Assembly (NCBI GenBank): GCA_014239155.1
Contig: JAAZZQ010000068.1
Span: 1 to 64,000, forward strand
DNA length: 64,000 nt
From: Lachnospiraceae bacterium
GTDB lineage: Bacteria > Bacillota > Clostridia > Lachnospirales > Lachnospiraceae
Reading direction: 5' to 3'
Positions 61,061 to 64,000 of the stretch are shown piece by piece. The first letter of the stretch is position 1. Every line of letters begins with the position of its first letter. A program made the translations under genes and the position numbers. The notes under the pieces are model-generated. The model ran no database searches. It saw only the letters and a list, made by a program, of their open reading frames with translations, and was not told the origin of the DNA.

Positions 61061-61737
61061 CAATTTTTTGCCCATCGATACCCAATCCCCCAAACTGTTT
61101 CAATATATGGTTTCATATTTGCATCTCTAAATTTCATGCGAATACGTCGAATATGTTCAGCGATAACAGAGGCATCGCCTTCACTGTCATAATCCCAAAC
61201 AAACTCATAAATACGTTCTTTGCTAAAAACTTGTCCTCTGTGTTGTGATAGAAGTTCAATAATGTCAAACTCCTTTTTGGCAAGCAAAATTGGATTACCA
61301 TTATAATAGAGACAGCGCTCTGTGTAGTCAATTGCCAAGTTGTCGTCAAAACGAACTTTTGCTGCTTCATGTTGGCGGCGTTCCCGCCGCAGATGTGCTG
61401 CGACCCGCGCACCAAGTTCATCCATAGAAAATGGTTTTACTATATAATCATCTCCTCCAACGCCAAAGCCCTTTATTTTGTCCGCATCATCAATTCTTGC
61501 GGTCAAAAACAGAATTGGGCAGCAGACAAAATTTCGTATGCGCGAACAGACTTCCATTCCATCAATATCTGGCATATTGATATCAAGCAAGATTAAATCA
61601 GGCTGTTTTTGTGTCTGTGTAATTGCCTCCAAACCGTTTGTTGCTGTGAGCACATCATAACCGTTTATCTCAAAGAAATTTTTTAGCATTGTGACAATAT
61701 CTGCCTCATCGTCGACAATCAGTATTTTTTCTCTCAT
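61060..61737 (-). CDS. OmpR-family response regulator
   Basis: A 225-residue regulator: receiver domain (1-115; acidic pair in LIVDDEAD, phospho-Asp in LILLDINMPDIDG near 51, Lys in YIVKPFSMDELG near 100) and an OmpR-type winged HTH (about 125-222; LLSQHRGQVFSKERIYEFVW, HIRRIRMKFRD, VWGIGYRW). ATG 61737 has GGAGGG 7 bases upstream. Likely controls the convergent ABC transporter; the pair is arranged as often seen for peptide-antibiotic response systems, but no direct evidence exists here. Confidence 0.93.
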   Translation of the reverse strand: MREKILIVDDEADIVTMLKNFFEINGYDVLTATNGLEAITQTQKQPDLILLDINMPDIDGMEVCSRIRNFVCCPILFLTARIDDADKIKGFGVGGDDYIVKPFSMDELGARVAAHLRRERRQHEAAKVRFDDNLAIDYTERCLYYNGNPILLAKKEFDIIELLSQHRGQVFSKERIYEFVWDYDSEGDASVIAEHIRRIRMKFRDANMKPYIETVWGIGYRWAKN

Positions 61738-61935
61738 TGTGTTTCCCTCCAATACAATGATATTGGCAAACTTTCAAATTTTTATCAACTTCCAATTTGA
61801 TTTTCTACAATTTCCTATTATAGTGGTTTTTATAAGGAAAGGCAATGACAGCACAATAAATAGGGAGGGGCATATTTTGGAAAAAAATTAAATATAAGTG
61901 CCATAATGGAATGTATGTTTGCAATGTGGGACATC

Positions 61936-61964
61936 TTGACAAATGGAAAAGATAGAAATAAAAT
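61936..61964 (+). promoter_or_regulatory. Likely promoter of the DUF262 gene
   Basis: TTGACA (61936-61941), 17 bases, TAAAAT (61959-61964), about 60 bases before the start; the RBS GGGAGGAG follows. Confidence 0.7.
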
Positions 61965-62024
61965 ACAAGAAGAGTAATTACGGAATTTATTAGCAGAGGA
62001 ATATAAAGGACGGGAGGAGAAGAA

Positions 62025-63833
62025 ATGGCAATCAATATTGCTCCAAAATCAATAGATACAGAGTTGAGTGAACTGATGCGGGATGTTAGTTCTGGTAAGG
62101 CACAGTTGCCAGAATTTCAGCGAAGTTGGACATGGGATGATGGTCGAATCCGTGGTATCCTTGCCAGCTTATCACAGGGTTATCCTATGGGTGCTATTAT
62201 GAGACTGGAGTATGGAAATGAAAGTGTGAAGTTTAAATATCGTACTATCGAGGGAGTTAAAGTACAAGGTGTTACGCCAAATCATCTTATTTTGGATGGG
62301 CAGCAACGTCTTACTTCCATGTATCGTGCGACATTTTCAAGAGACCCAGTTGATACAAAAACAGATAAGGGAAAGAATATCAAGCGGTATTATTATGTGG
62401 ATATAAAGATGTGCCTTGACGAAAACCAAGATCGATATGATGCTGTTATTCCTGTGCCAGAGGACCGTAAAGTAAAAACTGACTTTGACCGTAAAGTCTT
62501 GCTGGATTTATCCACCAGAGAACTTGAGTATAAACACGAAATGTTCCCTATCAATATTATTTTTGACAGCAGTGCCAGAGAGGATTGGGCTGATGGATAC
62601 AAGGAGTATCATAAGTATGATAAGGCCTTTATGGAGAGGTACAAGCAGTTCCGCACGGATGTTATAGAGATTATCATAGGATATAAGCTGCCAGTTATAA
62701 CACTTGGGCGTGAAACTCCTCGTGAGGCAGTTTGTAAGGTATTTGAAAATGTCAATACTGGTGGTGTTTCTCTTACAGTATTTGAACTGGTGACAGCTAC
62801 ATTTGCTACATACGAATTTGATCTTCGTCAAGATTGGGTGCTTTGCCGTGATATAATTTGGGGTAAAAATGAGCCGTTAAATACAGATGTTATGCATGGT
62901 GTGGACGAGACAGCTTTCTTGACGACTGTCACTCTATACAGCAGCTATTTTGCAAATACTATGACAACGTGTAAAAAGAAGGATGTCCTCGCGCTGCCGT
63001 TTGAGTCGTATCAGGCGAATAAACAGGCAGTGCTTGAGGGATATAAAATGGCTCGGAAATTCCTTTTTAATCAATATGTATTTCGTATGAGAGATTTGCC
63101 ATATACTACGCAGTTGATTCCATTAGCGGCAATCTGTGCGGTTATTGGAAAGAGCACCTTCAATCTCCCACAGACGCAAAATATTCTTAAGCAGTGGTAT
63201 TGGTGCGGAATTATGGGCGAAATGTATGGAGGTGCAAACGAGACTCGATATGCAAATGACATCGAGGATATAGTAGCTGCCATCCACGGAAAACCAAGCT
63301 TAAATCGTACAATCAACAGTGCATATTTTTCGGCCACTAGACTGATTTCATTGCAGACCAGAAACAGTGCTGCATACAAGGGTATTATGGCACTTGTCTA
63401 CCGGGAGAGTTGCAGAGACTTTGTCAAAGGTACTACAATGGATATTGTCAAAAGCATGGATGAAGCTCCAGACATTCATCATATTTTTCCGGAGGCTTAT
63501 TGTATCCAGCAGGGGTACCGAAAAGAGAAATGGAACAGCATTATTAATAAAACACCTTTGTTGCCGGAGTCAAATCGTCAGATAGGCGGAGATGCTCCCA
63601 GCAAATACAGCAACAAGATATTGAAGAAGGCAAATATTGATGAAGTGCAATATAGGACTCGTGTGGAATCGCATCTTGTGAATTATGAGGCCTTTATCAA
63701 TGATGATTTTGACACTTATTTTGTGGATAGGGCAAAGGCCATTATGAAGGTGATTGAAGACGCTATGGGTAAGATAATTGCTGATAAAAGCTCAGAACAG
63801 ACGATTCATCTTTATGGAGTCAGCCTTGAATAA
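62025..63833 (+). CDS. DUF262 (GmrSD-type) protein
   Basis: A 602-residue cytoplasmic protein. The N-terminal DUF262 domain (about 5-235) holds LPEFQRSWTWDDGRIRGILA (about 28-47) and the hallmark DGQQRLTSMY (about 90-99), thought to bind and hydrolyse nucleotide. Toward the C-terminus DIHHIFPEAY (about 484-493) and NSIINKTPLLPESNRQIG (about 505-522) look like the HNH-type nuclease motif of the GmrSD/DUF1524 group. Such proteins restrict modified phage DNA or act in other defence systems. It is a single gene with its own promoter; no methyltransferase or partner is visible before the window ends. Confidence 0.85.
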   Translation: MAINIAPKSIDTELSELMRDVSSGKAQLPEFQRSWTWDDGRIRGILASLSQGYPMGAIMRLEYGNESVKFKYRTIEGVKVQGVTPNHLILDGQQRLTSMYRATFSRDPVDTKTDKGKNIKRYYYVDIKMCLDENQDRYDAVIPVPEDRKVKTDFDRKVLLDLSTRELEYKHEMFPINIIFDSSAREDWADGYKEYHKYDKAFMERYKQFRTDVIEIIIGYKLPVITLGRETPREAVCKVFENVNTGGVSLTVFELVTATFATYEFDLRQDWVLCRDIIWGKNEPLNTDVMHGVDETAFLTTVTLYSSYFANTMTTCKKKDVLALPFESYQANKQAVLEGYKMARKFLFNQYVFRMRDLPYTTQLIPLAAICAVIGKSTFNLPQTQNILKQWYWCGIMGEMYGGANETRYANDIEDIVAAIHGKPSLNRTINSAYFSATRLISLQTRNSAAYKGIMALVYRESCRDFVKGTTMDIVKSMDEAPDIHHIFPEAYCIQQGYRKEKWNSIINKTPLLPESNRQIGGDAPSKYSNKILKKANIDEVQYRTRVESHLVNYEAFINDDFDTYFVDRAKAIMKVIEDAMGKIIADKSSEQTIHLYGVSLE

Positions 63834-63855
63834 AAAATGAATTTTTTTGGAGTAG

Positions 63856-63891
63856 GGCATTGTATCAAAGATAACATCTCGATACAATGCC
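63856..63891 (+). terminator. Possible terminator after the DUF262 gene
   Basis: GGCATTGTATC (63856-63866) and GATACAATGCC (63881-63891) form a perfect 11-bp stem; only TATTTGTGGTTTT follows, so the U-run is weak. Confidence 0.6.
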
Positions 63892-64000
63892 TATTTGTGG
63901 TTTTGGTAGAATGTTTATTTAATTTGGTGATTCTGCTAATTAATCTGGTATGAACGTAAACATATATATGACGGCCTCATTGAGAATAAAACCATTAATA

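Noticed and set aside
1-64000. CRISPR array, rRNA, tRNA or intact insertion sequence
   Set aside because: No regularly spaced direct repeats, tRNA cloverleaf, rRNA motif or complete transposase was found by reading both strands.

Overview
The window reads as chromosomal DNA of a low-GC Firmicute, most probably an anaerobic gut-type Clostridia of the Lachnospiraceae kind. Evidence: AT-rich codon use, strong GGAGG-type ribosome binding sites with many GTG starts, tightly packed operons on both strands, an Rpn-type PD-(D/E)XK transposase tail, a PflA-like radical SAM enzyme, an MglBAC-type sugar importer with a YesM/YesN-type sensor system, and membrane-anchored trigger-factor-like foldases. No rRNA, tRNA, CRISPR array or intact insertion sequence is visible. 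This placement is inference from gene content, not from a marker gene.

Layout. 1-4 kb: tail of an Rpn-type gene, then a heterodimeric ABC exporter. 4-5.8 kb: an MraY-like phosphoglycosyl transferase and trmB. 5.8-15.4 kb: a ten-gene Mrp/Mbh-type cation/proton antiporter operon (E, F, G, MbhD-like, MbhE-MrpB fusion, C, then four different NuoL/M/N-type subunits) with no hydrogenase or dehydrogenase module. 15.5-17.3 kb: a PadR regulator with a palindromic operator and a SEDS (FtsW/RodA) homologue carrying an N-terminal PadR-associated helical domain. 17.3-18 kb: a frameshifted membrane-protein gene. 18.2-22.8 kb: flavodoxin-fold reductase, VWA-like protein, MoxR ATPase and LRR protein. 23-24.2 kb (minus): membrane-anchored PPIase. 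24.7-32.3 kb: accessory region with a two-HTH regulator, a secreted SH3-like protein, a lipoprotein, a radical SAM pair, three small proteins of unknown function, hairpin repeats and DnaA-box-like sites. 32.7-41.7 kb: lipase-like hydrolase, tadA, glycosyltransferase, DnaQ-like exonuclease, VanW protein, AIR-synthase-related protein, Lrp regulator, aminotransferase, trmL. 41.8-46.2 kb: secreted transglutaminase, chemoreceptor, double hemerythrin, dead VOC gene. 46.8-55.7 kb: mglBAC, an InlB-repeat protein, histidine kinase, extra membrane-tethered sugar-binding protein and AraC-type response regulator. 55.7-61.7 kb: GntR/LacI-type repressor, an ABC exporter and a convergent OmpR-type two-component system. 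62-63.8 kb: a lone DUF262 (GmrSD-type) protein.

How the parts work together. The antiporter operon would couple proton and sodium gradients. The mgl block looks like a self-contained sugar sensing and uptake unit: MglB feeds MglAC, while the tethered binding protein, the YesM-type kinase and the YesN-type regulator form a three-part sensor. The most unusual part is 24.7-30.5 kb: an approximately 80-bp promoter/leader is duplicated in front of the two-HTH regulator and, 4 kb on, in front of a radical SAM operon whose first protein ends in its own CX3CX2C cysteine motif. Three families of short dispersed repeats link otherwise unrelated loci: a 74-bp element near 22.9, 39.4 and 48.2 kb; TTGTNACAG-type hairpins near 3.9, 24.4, 32.0 and 59.8 kb; and GGACTT-type hairpins near 24.4 and 31.9 kb.
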